This document shows positions 8,147 through 17,766 of a stretch of 64,000 bases of DNA, one piece after another. Made by a program: the position numbers and the translations under genes. Source of the DNA: JACNIV01 sp965370415. Its GTDB lineage: Bacteria > Cloacimonadota > Cloacimonadia > Cloacimonadales > TCS61. The stretch lies in contig CBDUTJ010000013.1 of NCBI GenBank assembly GCA_965370415.1, forward strand, positions 3,819-67,818, read 5' to 3'. Below the pieces are notes generated by a model. The model made no database searches. It was not told where the DNA came from and was given only the letters and a program-made list of their open reading frames with translations. Numbering within the stretch: the stretch's first letter is position 1; every line of letters begins with the position of its first letter.

Positions 8147-10090
8147 TCATTTCAATAATATACATTTATTCACTGCTTTAGTTTTGCTGTTAATATTTAA
8201 TTTGTACAGATAAACACCAGAACTAACTAATCTTCCAACTTCATCATCTCCATTCCAGATTATTGAATGATCACCTTTAGAAAATTCATCGTATGCTAAA
8301 GTTTTGATTTTCTGTCCTTTGATGTTATAAACAGATAAATCAATTTTGTTGTTATTTTGAATTGAAAAACTAATTGTTGTTGTTGGATTAAAAGGGTTTG
8401 GATAATTTGATAAATTTGTGTTTAAACTAATTATATTAGTTTCATTTATCTCAGAATTATTGTCTTGGATGAAAAGGTAAAAACCTGAGTTGCCCTCTAA
8501 AACTGCATCAAATAAATCATCATCGTTTATGCAAGAAAAGTCAATAGAAGAATTATAACCAACATTCACATTTAAAAAATCGTCCTCAATTACCTCAAAT
8601 TCATATGAATTGATTTCAATTTGTTCAAGATGTCGAATAACACCTGACCACGTACCAATAAATAGATCAAATTTTCCATCATCATCAATATCTATTATTT
8701 TTGGACTTGCTTGCCATTGACCATTAATCTCAGATCCTAAGCTTATTGTTGAATGTTCAAAGTTGTAAGGATCATTTTCAGATTGAATAAATAATGAGAT
8801 TGTGCCTTTTTCATCTCCTAAAAGCATATCAAGTACTCCATCATTATTTAAATCAGCGAAATCAAAACCAACTCCCCAAAACTCAAATTCTCCAATAAAA
8901 TCAAAATCATACGAATCTGGTTCGCATTGTTCCCAAATTGTTTGATCTATAATCATATCCATTAATCCATCTTCATCAAAGTCATAAAATTTAATTATTG
9001 TTGCTTCATCTATTCCATTAAATTGTTCATCAAGAAGCTCAAATTGATACGAGCCAAAGTAATCTTGTTCATAGAGATGAATTGTTGGATTATTTGCTGT
9101 GAATAAATCCATTTCATCATCATAGTTTAAATCAATGAAAGTATGATTTACTCCGTTTATGTTATGAAATTCTACTATACTATCATCTAACAAATAAAAT
9201 TCATTTGGGTTTTCGATTGATTGTTCTAAAATAAAAACTCTTTCTTCTCCACCTGGTTGTCGTATGATGTAATTCAAGCGACCATTTTGGTTAAAATCTT
9301 TACAATAAAGGTTTTCTCCATAATAGGAAAATTGGATACCTGGCGTTAGATACTGATTTATGTTTAGAAAGTTATCATCAATTAAGGTTAGTTCAAATGT
9401 GTTTTCCATTTCTTGCTCAAACCTATAAATATCAATATAATTGTCTACGTTATCTTGAATTACAATATCGTAAAGACCATTATTATCAATATCTATTATT
9501 TGAGGAATGAAAAGAGATTGGATATCAGGGAAAATATTATTTTGAATCAGCTGCAAATCGAAACTATCCGATGTTTGTTGTTCAAAAATGTCATAATGAT
9601 AACCTACGCCATACTCACGAGTTATTATAATACAATCATAAAGCCCATTATTATTCATATCTGAGAAATTTGACATACCCCGCCAATCATCAATATTATA
9701 ATTATTTATTACAATAGTAAAGTCAAGAGAGTTAATTGTTTCCTCTTCTTCAAGTATCCAATTACCATATTGGCTATAAATCATTTCTCGAAGACCATCG
9801 TTATCTAAATCTGAAAATACTGGTATATACCTACTATGTAAACAATCTTGAAAATTTCTTTCAACAATTTCTAATTCATATGAATCAGGAGTAATTTGTT
9901 CCCACCGATCTGTTGGAAGACTCCAGTTACTATTGAGAACATCGAGTAATCCATCATTATCCAAATCAAGAATAATAAAATCTACGTATAGACCTGAACG
10001 ACCCCAACCATCATTTGTTGTTTCAGTAAAAGTTTGGCATTGCAAAAAACTAGCAAAACCAATAATCAGTAATATAAATAATTTTCTCAT
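8147..10090 (-). CDS. Secreted FG-GAP/VCBS-type propeller with sorting tail
   Basis: 647 aa, ATG at 10090 with GGAGG upstream (GGAGGATGAATT). Signal peptide MRKLFILLIIGFASFLQC. At least seven repeats carry a D-x-D/N-x-D/N-G-x-x-D calcium-binding loop, for example DLDNDGLLDVLNSN, DIDNNGLYDIVIQD, DFDEDGLMDMIIDQ, DLNNDGVLDMLLGD and DIDDDGKFDLFIGT. These are characteristic of FG-GAP/VCBS propellers (integrin-alpha-like). The last ~90 residues are the sorting tail (YPNPFNPTTTISF, VYNIKGQKIKTL, KCILLK). Probably a calcium-stabilised surface protein. It sits between a short (8065) and a long (10114) attC-like repeat. Confidence 0.85.
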   Translation of the reverse strand: MRKLFILLIIGFASFLQCQTFTETTNDGWGRSGLYVDFIILDLDNDGLLDVLNSNWSLPTDRWEQITPDSYELEIVERNFQDCLHSRYIPVFSDLDNDGLREMIYSQYGNWILEEEETINSLDFTIVINNYNIDDWRGMSNFSDMNNNGLYDCIIITREYGVGYHYDIFEQQTSDSFDLQLIQNNIFPDIQSLFIPQIIDIDNNGLYDIVIQDNVDNYIDIYRFEQEMENTFELTLIDDNFLNINQYLTPGIQFSYYGENLYCKDFNQNGRLNYIIRQPGGEERVFILEQSIENPNEFYLLDDSIVEFHNINGVNHTFIDLNYDDEMDLFTANNPTIHLYEQDYFGSYQFELLDEQFNGIDEATIIKFYDFDEDGLMDMIIDQTIWEQCEPDSYDFDFIGEFEFWGVGFDFADLNNDGVLDMLLGDEKGTISLFIQSENDPYNFEHSTISLGSEINGQWQASPKIIDIDDDGKFDLFIGTWSGVIRHLEQIEINSYEFEVIEDDFLNVNVGYNSSIDFSCINDDDLFDAVLEGNSGFYLFIQDNNSEINETNIISLNTNLSNYPNPFNPTTTISFSIQNNNKIDLSVYNIKGQKIKTLAYDEFSKGDHSIIWNGDDEVGRLVSSGVYLYKLNINSKTKAVNKCILLK

Positions 10091-10113
10091 AATTCATCCT
10101 CCAAATTTTTTAA

Positions 10114-10419
10114 GTTGCTGCTAACGGCGGCGTGACACGTCAGATCGCCATGAGCAGTGGATTTGAGCTTGCTCAAACTCCTGCTGTGATTAGTGAGCTG
10201 ATAAGAGACGAGCAAATCAAAGTCAAGGGTAGTCGATTTGCGAGTCCCCGTGTACGCATTTTTAAACGATGTTCCGCTTCGATACGGTTGCGAGTTTATC
10301 ATAGTGTCACGCCCGCTTTAACCAACATGGAGCGAAGCGGAATGTTGATTAATGGTTTGAGCCTGCCACGTTCTTCTTGTTTTTCTTTCAATCTGAATGT
10401 GGAGGCTTTTGTTAGCAAC
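10114..10419. repeat. attC-like repeat, long (nested) copy B
   Basis: Same plan as the copy at 4053. GTTGCTGCTAAC (10114-10125) is followed by arm TAACGGCGGCGTGACAC (10122-10138), paired with GTGTCACGCCCGCTTTA (10304-10320) at 14 of 17 positions. Then come a hairpin around ATGGAGCGAAGCGGAAT, inner arms AGCCT-G-CCAC and GTGGAGGCT, and the end box TTAGCAAC (10412-10419). Compared with copy A, several arm bases change on both sides together: GTGCCAC/GTGGCAC becomes GTGACAC/GTGTCAC, and AGCT/AGCT becomes AGCCT/AGGCT. Pairing and the extra G are therefore kept. Internal hairpin GCAAATC...GATTTGC is identical in both. Confidence 0.58.
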
Positions 10420-10475
10420 ATCGATCTTAGATACAATAATACGATCAATGTTAATATTTATTTTTCTTACTAAAG

Positions 10476-11051
10476 TCACTTTTCCCTTTTATGATTTTTA
10501 AAAGATTTATTTTCAGTAGAAGTTGGGATGTTATCTCTCTCTTCCGTTGAAGCAGTTACATAATAGAATTTCTTATCTGTTCCCGTAATGTTAGAAGTCC
10601 AAGTTTGCCGATTACGGGTTTCATCACTGATATTCTTTTTTGTTTTCGTATTTTGTTTTCGGGATGAATTTAGCTTGGTTACAGAAGTATCACTGGTCGT
10701 TGTTCCAAAAGTTCCTGAACTACTGATATCAACAAACTGTCCATAAGGATCATCCGAAGCAAAGATTTTATAAGAATTAGCACTTGTTACTTCATCCCAA
10801 GAAAGTACAACATTACCACTGTTTGTTTCAATGCTTATATTAGTAGGTGAGCCTGGTGGTAACTCAGAGCTTTGAATGATTAAACCGATTCGATTTCCAA
10901 CATCATCATAAGTATAAGAAATTATAGTTCCATTACCGTAATCGACATTTGTTAACCGGTTGAGATTATCATATTGATAAGAGATATTTTGTGAAAAAAT
11001 TGTTAAAGGGTATATCAATATGATAAAAATTAATAAAGTATAATATTTCAT
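10476..11051 (-). CDS. Secreted small YD-repeat / fibronectin-III-like protein
   Basis: 191 aa, ATG at 11051 preceded by AAGGAGGAAATAGTA. Signal peptide about 1-20 (YYTLLIFIILIYPLTIFS). Residues 22-55 hold two YD repeats (ISYQYDNLNRLTNVDYGNG, ISYTYDDVGNRIGL) as in Rhs proteins. Residues about 65-165 look like a fibronectin-III domain (PTNISIETNSGNVVLSWDEV...YKIFASDDP). The C-terminus is Lys/Arg-rich and lacks the sorting tail. The gene starts 17 bp after the big Rhs gene stops, same strand. It may be a shortened Rhs paralogue or a displaced piece of one. Its signal peptide and own YD repeats argue against it being an immunity protein. Confidence 0.65.
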   Translation of the reverse strand: MKYYTLLIFIILIYPLTIFSQNISYQYDNLNRLTNVDYGNGTIISYTYDDVGNRIGLIIQSSELPPGSPTNISIETNSGNVVLSWDEVTSANSYKIFASDDPYGQFVDISSSGTFGTTTSDTSVTKLNSSRKQNTKTKKNISDETRNRQTWTSNITGTDKKFYYVTASTEERDNIPTSTENKSFKNHKREK

Positions 11052-11067
11052 TACTATTTCCTCCTTG

Positions 11068-14000
11068 TTATTGACGCTTATCTTTTAAAATCTCCAATAT
11101 TCGATCACATAATTTAATTTTCATTAAAGATTCACTTATATCGGTTCCTAAAATCTTTCTAATGGGATCAACAAATGTCATACGTCTACCATTTAACAGA
11201 TAATCAATAGCTTCGTCCAATGTCGATTCCCCTTCTACAACTTCTAGTGCTAGTCTATCAATATCCCTTTTTGCTGAGTCCAGTATTCTCTTTTGCGATT
11301 TAGAAATTTCAAAATAGGCGACCGTATAATTAATAACATCTCCAGCTCCAGATACATTCCCAGCAACTGACATTATACCAGTTAATAATGGATCGTCATC
11401 TTCCATGGAATCAAGACCCTTTGGATCAATATTAATCAATGGATTATTCCCGGCATAAGCATACAAATTCACATCCCAAATCGGATCTTCAGAAATAAAC
11501 CTTCCGATTTCAGGATCAAAGTATCTTGCTCTCATAAAATATAAACCATTTTCTTCATCCATTACGCCAAATTGCCCAACAAAGCGGAAAGCATTATCAT
11601 CCTCTTCTTCTTGTTCCAAAACCTGTCCAAAAGGGCCATAAGAATATTTATGAGTAAGAATACCATTTTCATCTGTCATCGCAATGGTGCTTCCTATTGA
11701 ATCATATTGATAGTAACGAGTATTATTATTGTTATCAATACGAGAAACAAGTCCTAAACCATAAATGTAATAATTCATAACATTCCCATTCTCGTCAGTT
11801 TCCATTAGAATATTACTCATCTGCCCATTTATATCAAGAACATATCTTGTTGTAACACCGTTTTTTGTAGCCGTGCGTCTATTACCAAAAAGGTCATAAA
11901 CATAATTCGTATTATTTATATCAATATCAGTTAATCTGTCCAAAACATCCCAGGTATAATTTGTTGTCGTAAAGCCTATTCTTTGAGTCATATTTCCGTT
12001 TACATCATGACTGAAAGACGCGGAACCAGCAGATTGAATTCTATTGGCGTTATCATAAGAATACGATTCATTCAAATCAAGTAAAACAGGTAATGGATAA
12101 GGTTCAGTAATGTCCTCTGAAAGGTGGTTTCCAATCGCATCAAGAACATAGCCGTAATCACAGATTAATCCTTGTGGACCTGTTGTAGTATAATTAGTTA
12201 AACGACTATTGTTATCGTAATCATAATTTGTTGTACATCCATTTGGATTCTGTATTTGGTATAAAGTTCCATCTGCACGATAAGTATATGTTGTTGTATT
12301 CCCGTTCCAATCCGTTACAGAATTTAACTGGTTGTTATCATAATATGTATAATTAACTGTTTTATTATCAGGATAGGTTATGCTTCCAATGTTGTTTGCA
12401 TCATCATAAGTGTATTGAACAACATTCTCATAATAATCGGTGTAATATAATAAACGATTTAAGCCGTCGTAAGAATTCAGCCAAATGTCTCCGTTATTAT
12501 CAGAAAGGTGAACTAAGTTGTTATTGTCATCATAAGATAGACTTCCATTTATAGCGCCTCCAGACAAATTATTTAATTTGCCTTGATTGTCGTATGCATA
12601 ATTAATGGTTTGACCATCCGGTTTGATTTTTGTTTGAATTTGACCATTATCATAATAATTAAAGCTTGTCTGTTGCGAAAGTGGGTTACTAATTGTAGAG
12701 ACTAAATCCATATCGTTATACGACATTGAGGTTGTTTGACCTGATGTAGATATTGATGTAAGATTGTCATTAGAATCATAATCATAATTTGTGGTTATAT
12801 TAGCAGCATTAGTCACCGTATCTAAAAGATCATTATTCAAATATGAATAAGCTGTAGTTTGATTATTTGCATTTATCTTACTTGTTAAGCGACTTATATC
12901 ATCACAATCATAAGATGTTGTATGCCCTAAATTATCGATTATACTGGTAACACTACCATATTGATCATAATAGTATGATGAAGTTTGAGATAATGGATCA
13001 TTCACTTGATTAATCGTTCCGTCAGAATTGTAATTAATACTCATCGAACCAAAAGGAGCGGGTTTGTTTATTGATGTAATATTTCCATAACTATCATAAC
13101 CATATTGATATTGTTTTCCTCTTGGATCTGTGTAATTAGTTACATCATTAAAAACATTATATTCGAATTGATGAATTATGCTGTATGGTTTTTCAATTGA
13201 TTCAGCATTTCCTATTATATCATAGTCTATCATTGTATCATAATTATTTCCGTCAGTGATAATTGTTGGTTTAGTTGGATTAGATGTGTCGCCATAGTAA
13301 TATGTAAAATTACTACCGGTTGTTAGTATGCTTTGAATTAAACCATCTATTTCAGAAGTATATCCATAATCTTGGATTATCCCGTTTGCATCAGTAATTC
13401 GTGTTGCTGTAGGAACACTGTTATATCCATAGTCTACGGATATAAATTGACCTGTAGAGCCAATATTTTGAGAAATAATTTTCTTATTATTATAAGAATT
13501 AGTGATTATATTATCTTCTGGTAATTGTATTTGTGTCAATAAGTGGTCTTCTCGATGGTCGGTATCATAAGAATAAGTAGTATAATGTCCAACAGCATCC
13601 GTAAATTGTATTAGATTGTTATCATTATCATATTCAAACTGAATATTACGACCAATCGGATCTGTTACCTGATAAATTAATTGTTCCTTTCCTGCTTCAG
13701 TATGGTAGGTAAATATTAGTACTCTTCCTTTCGGACCTATTACAGATGTAAGTCTTCTCTCTGCTTCCGGTATATATGAGCAGGTTATAGTATTGTTATT
13801 TCTATCAGTAATTGACGTTAAAAATGCCGTTTCATCTGTAGTGGGATTTAGGATTTCAAAAGTATAAACAACTTGATTTTTCTTCTTAATTTCATAAGTA
13901 TCTGAAATTTTTATCAACTCATCATATACACCTAATGTTATCGGTTCCAATGTACTATTGTCATATATATGTATCGTTCCACCGGGCCAGAAAACAAAGA

Positions 14001-16422
14001 TCAATACATCTGATTCAAAGATATATGCACTATAATTATGACTCCATCCTGGTCCCAAAGAATTAATTGGGCACATTAACCGGGTTGAATAAGAGTTATA
14101 AGTATGAGCAAAATCAAGAGACATTCTGCCACTTGGGATAGAAAAACTTGTTTTTGTATAATGATTAAAATTTCCATTTTGAGGATTAATACCATATCCT
14201 GCTGAAGGTTGTCTTTCATTCCAGGGACGCATCGCTAAATTACCACTAAGTGAAACATAAGCAAGAAAACCCCAGTCAATATAATCCGCATTAAAAGCAT
14301 TGTTTCTTTCAATTTCACTTGTAGTATAGAAATTGTCATTTACAATAGGATTTCCAGAATCAAGGTAAACATAATACATTTTTACTAATTCAGTGTGTGG
14401 TGATCCGAAAGCATATCCAGTTATACCTTCATAATCCCAGCCTGCAATAATCTTATTATCTTTATCTGTTTCATCTGTGGTATAATAATGTCTGTTTTCG
14501 CTCGGAATGCTATTTTCACTTCCTTTATATAATCTGAAAATATTTACCAGATCAGTTGTATCAAAAGGATATAGTGATAAATAACCTTCGGTTTTTTCAT
14601 AGTTATAGCCATCTGAATTTGCTTGAACTAAATGACTATCTGCAGTGCAATAAAAATGATCCATGTCTCCCGGATGATATGCTCTGTAAATAGGAACCCA
14701 ATCAGGTTCATCAAGTTTTGTTGGTGAATATGTGAAAGTGCTAACTGATGATACAATGGAATCACCATTTGCGAAAAAGCCTTTTACCTTCCAATAATAG
14801 TAATTCTCAGAAAGCCAATTTCCACAAAGCTCATACGATGTTCCGTAAATATCCTCAAATACTGAATGCCTGTCTGCAATTTCCGGTGAACCAAATCCTT
14901 CATTATTGTCTACTATCAATTCGTAGTGATTTGCACCAACTTCAGTCCAACTAAAGATAATTTCTGATGTAGTTATTGTTTCATCTATTGTGGGGGTCAA
15001 TAAACTGATTACTGATGTATGAAAATTATATCCTTCTACCCATTGAGGATCATTTATCAAAGTTCCATTATTAGCATATTGAGTTTTATCATAAGCCACA
15101 TTTCCAATGCCTTCATTAAAATCCCAGTAACCTACTAAATCTGTTGTATCTGCAGGATTGTTCATGTTAAGTTCACGATATATTCTTTCTTGGATTTCTT
15201 GCTGTGACAAAGCTCGTTTCCATATTCTGACTTCTTCAATCAATCCGTCAAAATGGTAATTGCCAATTGAATATATTGAAGCGCCTATTAGAACTTTTGA
15301 ATTAGAATTGTAGATACTACCTGTTTGACCTAAACCTGTTCCTCTTTCTATTCCATCTACAAATATTCTTATTGTATTATCAAAAACATTATAGATTCCA
15401 GCTAAATGATAATAGTTATTTAATACTAAAACACTATCAGCAGTAGCATTGAATTCACCATTTATTCCATCACCCGATACAGCAAATAATGCATACCCAT
15501 TATCCACTCTTAATACCCAACTTCCTCTATTATCTGATTCCGTCTTCCACTTCGAGACAATATGAGCATCAGTAAATGAATCTGCTTTAATCCAAGCTTC
15601 TATTGTTATTTCATCTTGAATATCAAAGCTATCATCATTTCCACAATCGACATAATCATCATTACCATCAAAATCAAGAGCGTATTGACCTGAAGAATGG
15701 AACATTGTTTTACTTCCAACTTCACCCCAGTTATCTTCTGAATCTTTAAATCGGACAAAGATAGTATGCAATCCTGAATCTAATCCTGTTGTGGATATGT
15801 CATTAAGATAAGCTGTAGCTGTTGAACTTCCAAACGATCCTGTTAAAAATGTTCCGTTTCCTTGCCCCGGATCTGTATCTATAAAATATTCTGCTGATAT
15901 GATCACACCTGAATTCGGATTTCCTACATTTAGAAAAACTGCTGTTGATTCACCCCAATTATTATCTGAATCTTTGAAACGAACATAAACAATATGTGTA
16001 CCAAACGAAAGCCACGAAGTTGAAATTCCTGATAATGAAGCAGTAGCTGTTGTACTTCCGAATGTTCCTGATAAAGATGTTCCGTTTCCTTCTCCCGGAT
16101 CTGTATCAATGAAGTATTCAGCGGAAGTAATTATACCAGAATCAGGATTTCCTACGTTCAGGAATATTGCTGCCGGTTCACCCCAATTATCATCAGAATC
16201 TTCGAAGCGAACATAGACAGTATGAGTTCCCAAAGAAAGTTCAGAAGTTGAAATTCCTGATAATGAAGCAGTAGCTGTTGAACTTCCGAATGTTCCTGAT
16301 AAAGATGTTCCGTTTCCTTCTCCCGGATCTGTATCAATGAAGTATTCAGCTGATATGATTGTATTTGCAAAAGAAATTATTGGAAAGATACAAATAAATA
16401 ATAAAATTAGCATTATTTTCAT
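11068..16422 (-). CDS. Giant secreted Rhs/YD-repeat protein with LamG domain
   Basis: 1784 aa, ATG at 16422 (GGGAGCACCAA upstream). Signal peptide 1-19. Three ~72-residue repeats follow (ISAEYFIDTDPGEGNG...VYVRFEDSDDNWGE). Next are a LamG/concanavalin domain (about 245-430: YALDFDGNDDYVDCGN, ITIEAWIKADSF, IEEVRIWKRALS), a fibronectin-like stretch, a DUF5648-like region (about 575-735: HFYCTAD, RHYYTTDETD) and a DUF6531-like entry (GYGINPQNGNFNHYTK). Dozens of YD repeats (about 850-1590) end in the Rhs core (ENGLYFMRARYFDPEIGRF, NPLINIDPKGLDS). The last ~112 residues after the core are a variable, helical tip that I cannot assign to a toxin family. Rhs shells usually encapsulate a C-terminal effector. 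Here the protein has a Sec signal, so surface display or secretion is likely. Confidence 0.85.
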   Translation of the reverse strand: MKIMLILLFICIFPIISFANTIISAEYFIDTDPGEGNGTSLSGTFGSSTATASLSGISTSELSLGTHTVYVRFEDSDDNWGEPAAIFLNVGNPDSGIITSAEYFIDTDPGEGNGTSLSGTFGSTTATASLSGISTSWLSFGTHIVYVRFKDSDNNWGESTAVFLNVGNPNSGVIISAEYFIDTDPGQGNGTFLTGSFGSSTATAYLNDISTTGLDSGLHTIFVRFKDSEDNWGEVGSKTMFHSSGQYALDFDGNDDYVDCGNDDSFDIQDEITIEAWIKADSFTDAHIVSKWKTESDNRGSWVLRVDNGYALFAVSGDGINGEFNATADSVLVLNNYYHLAGIYNVFDNTIRIFVDGIERGTGLGQTGSIYNSNSKVLIGASIYSIGNYHFDGLIEEVRIWKRALSQQEIQERIYRELNMNNPADTTDLVGYWDFNEGIGNVAYDKTQYANNGTLINDPQWVEGYNFHTSVISLLTPTIDETITTSEIIFSWTEVGANHYELIVDNNEGFGSPEIADRHSVFEDIYGTSYELCGNWLSENYYYWKVKGFFANGDSIVSSVSTFTYSPTKLDEPDWVPIYRAYHPGDMDHFYCTADSHLVQANSDGYNYEKTEGYLSLYPFDTTDLVNIFRLYKGSENSIPSENRHYYTTDETDKDNKIIAGWDYEGITGYAFGSPHTELVKMYYVYLDSGNPIVNDNFYTTSEIERNNAFNADYIDWGFLAYVSLSGNLAMRPWNERQPSAGYGINPQNGNFNHYTKTSFSIPSGRMSLDFAHTYNSYSTRLMCPINSLGPGWSHNYSAYIFESDVLIFVFWPGGTIHIYDNSTLEPITLGVYDELIKISDTYEIKKKNQVVYTFEILNPTTDETAFLTSITDRNNNTITCSYIPEAERRLTSVIGPKGRVLIFTYHTEAGKEQLIYQVTDPIGRNIQFEYDNDNNLIQFTDAVGHYTTYSYDTDHREDHLLTQIQLPEDNIITNSYNNKKIISQNIGSTGQFISVDYGYNSVPTATRITDANGIIQDYGYTSEIDGLIQSILTTGSNFTYYYGDTSNPTKPTIITDGNNYDTMIDYDIIGNAESIEKPYSIIHQFEYNVFNDVTNYTDPRGKQYQYGYDSYGNITSINKPAPFGSMSINYNSDGTINQVNDPLSQTSSYYYDQYGSVTSIIDNLGHTTSYDCDDISRLTSKINANNQTTAYSYLNNDLLDTVTNAANITTNYDYDSNDNLTSISTSGQTTSMSYNDMDLVSTISNPLSQQTSFNYYDNGQIQTKIKPDGQTINYAYDNQGKLNNLSGGAINGSLSYDDNNNLVHLSDNNGDIWLNSYDGLNRLLYYTDYYENVVQYTYDDANNIGSITYPDNKTVNYTYYDNNQLNSVTDWNGNTTTYTYRADGTLYQIQNPNGCTTNYDYDNNSRLTNYTTTGPQGLICDYGYVLDAIGNHLSEDITEPYPLPVLLDLNESYSYDNANRIQSAGSASFSHDVNGNMTQRIGFTTTNYTWDVLDRLTDIDINNTNYVYDLFGNRRTATKNGVTTRYVLDINGQMSNILMETDENGNVMNYYIYGLGLVSRIDNNNNTRYYQYDSIGSTIAMTDENGILTHKYSYGPFGQVLEQEEEDDNAFRFVGQFGVMDEENGLYFMRARYFDPEIGRFISEDPIWDVNLYAYAGNNPLINIDPKGLDSMEDDDPLLTGIMSVAGNVSGAGDVINYTVAYFEISKSQKRILDSAKRDIDRLALEVVEGESTLDEAIDYLLNGRRMTFVDPIRKILGTDISESLMKIKLCDRILEILKDKRQ

Positions 16423-16455
16423 TTGGTGCTCCCTTGTTCTTGAAAGAATTTAGAT

Positions 16456-17418
16456 TTATTTTATTTGACCGGTTGCTTCAATATCAAATGTCTCCCCAGG
16501 ATAAACCGATTCCGGAGTTATTTGAATATCCATTACTGTTGGATAACCTGATCCCCACTGCTGAGGTCCTCCGTAAATTCCCATATCATTTCGAGTTCCG
16601 TCTAGGTCTTCGTATTCAAAACCTGTAATGCCGGAATCAATGCAAGGTGAACCTGATTGGAGATAATAGTTAGATTCAACTAAATCAAAAAATATTGGAT
16701 CTTGATAAATGTTATTACTCCCCGTGTTTACTCCGCTTGTATTAGTTACATTGTTATTAAAACAATTATAATCAAGTGTTCCCATATAAGAACCACCATT
16801 ATAATTAATAATTCCATAATTTGTGCTATTTATAATAATATTGCTATAAATATTCGCATAACAATCAGCTGAACCAGAACTAGCTGTCCGCATAGAAATA
16901 CCTGAAGAACAATTTTGAATTACATTATTTATAATAGTACCTCCGAATGTATTAAAATTGATCGCATAATCAAATGTTATTCCCTTTGAGCAATTTCTAA
17001 TAATGCAATTATTAACCGTAATATATTCTTCATCAATAAAGATCCCATCAGTACAATTCTCAATTATACAATGTTTAATGATTGGGGTTGAAGCGTATAT
17101 TTCGATACCCTTATTAGTACATATGATCTTAAGATTTAAAATTGTAACATTTCCGTTGTTAATTTTAATTGCATAACTTGAATTCGTCTGAATAACTGTT
17201 GAATTAGGATCAATCCCTTCCAGCGTAATAGCTTTCGAAATACTTATGGATTCCAGATATGTTGCAGGATAAATTAAAATAACATCTCCATCCGCAGAGG
17301 CACTGTAAGCAGCGTTAATTGTGTAATATGGACCATTGAATTTATCTACAACAAGAGTTGTAGAAAAGACTGATACTGTGATCAGTATCATAATAACAAA
17401 ACAAATTAGATTTTTCAT
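16456..17418 (-). CDS. Secreted right-handed beta-helix protein, no sorting tail
   Basis: 320 aa, ATG at 17418 with GGGAGGAAAAA upstream. Signal peptide about 1-20 (LICFVIMILITVSVFS). PYYTINAAYSASADGDVILI, then rungs rich in N-x-I-I-x-N-C (IIKHCIIENCTDGI, NCIIRNCSKGITF), define a parallel beta-helix of the DUF1565/NosD kind. After GSPCIDSGITGFEYEDLDG and DMGIYGGPQQW the protein ends with ITPESVYPGETFDIEATGQIK. That looks like a genuine C-terminal strand pair and not a truncation. It lacks the FlgD-like tail, so it may be periplasmic or freely secreted. Its gene follows the Rhs gene region on the same strand, 33 bp upstream. Confidence 0.8.
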   Translation of the reverse strand: MKNLICFVIMILITVSVFSTTLVVDKFNGPYYTINAAYSASADGDVILIYPATYLESISISKAITLEGIDPNSTVIQTNSSYAIKINNGNVTILNLKIICTNKGIEIYASTPIIKHCIIENCTDGIFIDEEYITVNNCIIRNCSKGITFDYAINFNTFGGTIINNVIQNCSSGISMRTASSGSADCYANIYSNIIINSTNYGIINYNGGSYMGTLDYNCFNNNVTNTSGVNTGSNNIYQDPIFFDLVESNYYLQSGSPCIDSGITGFEYEDLDGTRNDMGIYGGPQQWGSGYPTVMDIQITPESVYPGETFDIEATGQIK

Positions 17419-17766
17419 TTTTTCCTCCCAATTTTCACTTTCTTATTTTGATCAATCGATTATTTTTTATCATCCTTAACATCTCTTCATTTTAATGCAA
17501 ATATCACAGAAAAGCTTATTCATTTTACTTTTATTTAAACAAAAAACGATAACAAACTTTTTCATATACCATCCCGTATTATGTTCGGTTATTATTTATC
17601 AATCTTTTAATGATTTTTATGAAAATTTAGTCAACTATTTTATTAAAGTAATAATTAATTATATTTTAAATGCTACGATTTTTCCATTTTGTATTTCCTT
17701 TTTCAGAAACAAAAAAATCAGCCAATAGCTAAAAAAAGAGTCCGGATATAAAGGAACAACGGGAGA
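17419..17766. other. AT-rich gap, no gene recognised
   Basis: Very AT-rich sequence upstream of the beta-helix gene. A plus-strand frame of about 77 codons (17495-17728) is composed of Phe/Ile/Lys-rich codons, as expected by chance at this base composition, and has no ribosome site. I see no RNA gene or repeat here. Confidence 0.5.

Noticed and set aside
10087..10473. Overlapping frames on both strands in the long repeat at 10114
   Set aside because: Open by chance in a structured GC-richer repeat; no conserved motif; not the same frame in the sister copy.
10476..11051. Immunity protein for the Rhs giant
   Set aside because: It has its own signal peptide and YD repeats, which immunity proteins do not show.
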